From: Gemmataceae bacterium
GTDB taxonomy: Bacteria; Planctomycetota; Planctomycetia; Gemmatales; Gemmataceae
NCBI GenBank assembly: GCA_009691815.1
Contig: SIAL01000029.1
Coordinates: 1-15,146, forward strand
DNA length: 15,146 bases
Direction of reading: 5' to 3'
Part shown: piece after piece, positions 13,657 to 15,146 of the stretch
How positions within the stretch are numbered: position 1 is the first letter of the stretch
Layout: the number at the start of each line of letters is the position of its first letter
Notes under the pieces: model-generated
Database searches by the model: none
Told to the model about the DNA's origin: nothing
What the model saw: the letters and a program-made list of their open reading frames with translations, nothing else
Translations under genes and position numbers: made by a program

Positions 13657-15146
13657 TTGCGAGGGAATTGGTCTCTCTTTTGGTTCACGGTTTTCTCCGG
13701 GGTCGCCCTGGGGCCGACTTCGCTTTTGGCCCAGTCCAATATTCCGCCCCTGTTTCCAAGGTCGGTGGACCCAGATTCTCCCACCCCCAATCAACCGGGG
13801 GTACCCCTTAAACCCCATGTGTTGGAAACTCTTTTTCAGGAAAAAATCGATTTGCCTTTAGGGTTCACCGGGCGGTCCGGTATTCTTCCCACCGAAGGCC
13901 CCTCGCTGGATGGGCATTTTGTTCCGGTGGTGGATCGGTGGCGGGTTGGTTTTCCTGAATGGGATCGCGGAGGCAAGGACCATCCCTGGTATCAGGAATA
14001 CCCCTATGATTTGGGTCAGTGGTGGGATCCCTATCGCCAAAACATTCTAAAAAGCGACTATCCTCTTTTTGGCCAGAACACCTTTCTTGACCTCACCATT
14101 ACCAGTTTTACCGTTGTCCAGCCCAGTACGGTTCCCAGTCAAACCACCCCTTTTGAAAGCACCTCCCGGCCAAATACGGACAACTTCTTTGGTAACCCAA
14201 ACCAGATCGGTACCCAACAATTCATCTCGATGGGAATCGACCTCTTTCATGGGGATACCTCTTTTCGCCCGGTGGATTGGCGATTCAAACTGACCCCCGT
14301 ATTCAATGCTAACATCCTTACCACCGAGGAACTCGCCCAGGTGAACCCGAATGTCCGCAATGGAACCCAGCGGGAACGATCGTTCATGGCCCTTGAGGAG
14401 TGGTTTTTCGAAAAGAAAATCGCGGATTGGGGGCCATACTACGATTTTTCGTCCGTTCGGGTCGGTTCGCAATATTTCAACTCCGACTTCAGAGGTCTGG
14501 TTTTCAACAATATCAATCGTGGGGTTCGGTTATTCGGTTCGCTCAACTCCAATCAAGACCAATACAACCTCCTCTATTTCAACATGCTGGAGAAGGACAC
14601 CAACAGCGGCCTCAATACTTTTGACAATCGCAACCAGGAAATCGTGGTTGCCAACTGGTTCCATCAAGATTTCATCTATCCCGGCTACACCATGCAGGGG
14701 AGCTTCCACTACAACCACGACGACCCTACTACTCTTTTTAATAACAATAATTTTCTGGTAAGGCCGGATCCCGTTGGCGTCTTTAGCCCCCACACTTTGG
14801 ATGTGTTTTACTTGGGTTTGGTGGGGGATGGCCACATCGACAAGATCAATATCAACCATGCGCTGTACAGCGCCCTTGGCACGGATAGCCGAAATCCCCT
14901 AGCCAATAAAGCCCAGTCGATAAGCGCCTTCATGGGCGCCCTTGAACTCTCCTATGATCGCGATTACGCCCGGTTTAAGGCTTCCTTTTTTTATGCCTCA
15001 GGCGATGGCAACCCCAATAATAGTCACGCCACAGGATTTGATTCGATCTTTGATCGGCAAAATTTTGCGGGTAGTTTTTTCAGTTGGTGGGGTCGCAACC
15101 GTTTGCCCCTTTTTGGTGTCGGGCTGAAACAAGAGTTCAGCCTACT
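13657..15146 (+). CDS. Putative outer-membrane beta-barrel protein, C-terminus cut by window edge
   Basis: An open frame runs 496 codons from TTG 13657 to the window edge. A strong ribosome site precedes it, and the first 26 residues form a signal peptide (RGNWSLFWFTVFSGVALG, then TSLLAQ at 21-26). The mature part has the segments DRWRVGFPEWDRGG (93-106), QWWDPYRQNILKSDYPLFGQ (121-140), and NTFLDLTITSF (141-151). Beyond this come many alternating, aromatic-rich stretches such as DWRFKLTPVFN, SVRVGSQYFNSDFRG, GVRLFGSLNSN, LELSYDRDYARFKASFFYAS and FGVGLKQEFSL, as expected for beta-strands of an outer-membrane barrel. I recall similar unnamed proteins in Planctomycetota and Acidobacteriota but know of no assigned function. 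A porin or export channel is inference. It diverges from the GlcG-domain gene. Confidence 0.75.
   Translation, partial: MRGNWSLFWFTVFSGVALGPTSLLAQSNIPPLFPRSVDPDSPTPNQPGVPLKPHVLETLFQEKIDLPLGFTGRSGILPTEGPSLDGHFVPVVDRWRVGFPEWDRGGKDHPWYQEYPYDLGQWWDPYRQNILKSDYPLFGQNTFLDLTITSFTVVQPSTVPSQTTPFESTSRPNTDNFFGNPNQIGTQQFISMGIDLFHGDTSFRPVDWRFKLTPVFNANILTTEELAQVNPNVRNGTQRERSFMALEEWFFEKKIADWGPYYDFSSVRVGSQYFNSDFRGLVFNNINRGVRLFGSLNSNQDQYNLLYFNMLEKDTNSGLNTFDNRNQEIVVANWFHQDFIYPGYTMQGSFHYNHDDPTTLFNNNNFLVRPDPVGVFSPHTLDVFYLGLVGDGHIDKININHALYSALGTDSRNPLANKAQSISAFMGALELSYDRDYARFKASFFYASGDGNPNNSHATGFDSIFDRQNFAGSFFSWWGRNRLPLFGVGLKQEFSL

Noticed and set aside
13452..13861. Overlapping plus- and minus-strand frames in the divergent region and start of the barrel gene
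   Set aside because: They lack recognisable domains and conflict with the TTG-started frame that has a ribosome site and a signal peptide.
14047..14859. Minus-strand frames of 141 and 109 residues at the right edge
   Set aside because: Both lie opposite the long open plus-strand barrel frame and look like its shadows.

Overview
The window looks like part of a Planctomycetota chromosome, probably close to the Gemmataceae or Isosphaeraceae. This rests on gene content only: an ECF sigma factor paired with a membrane Ser/Thr kinase, a CxPxR sulfatase with a signal peptide, a secreted protein with a planctomycete-style N-terminal motif (LESLESRTNPA) plus RTX-like and GlcG domains, and Gly/Pro-rich secreted proteins with EF-hand and LTxxQ-like modules. 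There are no RNA genes, CRISPR arrays, insertion sequences or phage genes. Several genes start with GTG or TTG.

Left block (7987 down to 1, minus strand): seven tightly packed genes in the order ECF sigma factor, Ser/Thr kinase, CotH-family kinase, VTC-type polyphosphate polymerase, DUF4956 membrane protein, then after about 140 bp an isocitrate lyase/PEP mutase-family enzyme and a partial DUF2617-like protein that runs off the left edge. Three junctions are 4-base stop/start overlaps (GTGA at 7373-7376, ATGA at 3070-3073, GTGA at 590-593), so translation is probably coupled. The central proposal is that the first five genes form one functional unit: a sigma/kinase signalling pair placed upstream of a polyphosphate polymerase, its frequent membrane partner and a secreted CotH kinase. 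The kinase tail and the CotH protein also share short LxLSxxQ-type segments and Gly/Pro-rich stretches.

Middle block (8256 to 10699, plus strand): divergent from the sigma operon, a PLP-dependent cysteine synthase-family enzyme is followed by a secreted sulfatase. They may be co-transcribed.

Right block: a minus-strand pair (13453 down to 10708) encodes a 793-residue secreted protein with RTX-like repeats and two GlcG (heme-binding-like) domains, and a small putative lipoprotein whose TTG start overlaps the end of the first gene. Divergent from it, a TTG-started gene (13657 to the right edge) encodes a signal-peptide protein that looks like a large outer-membrane beta-barrel of an uncharacterised family. 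The genes at both window edges are incomplete.
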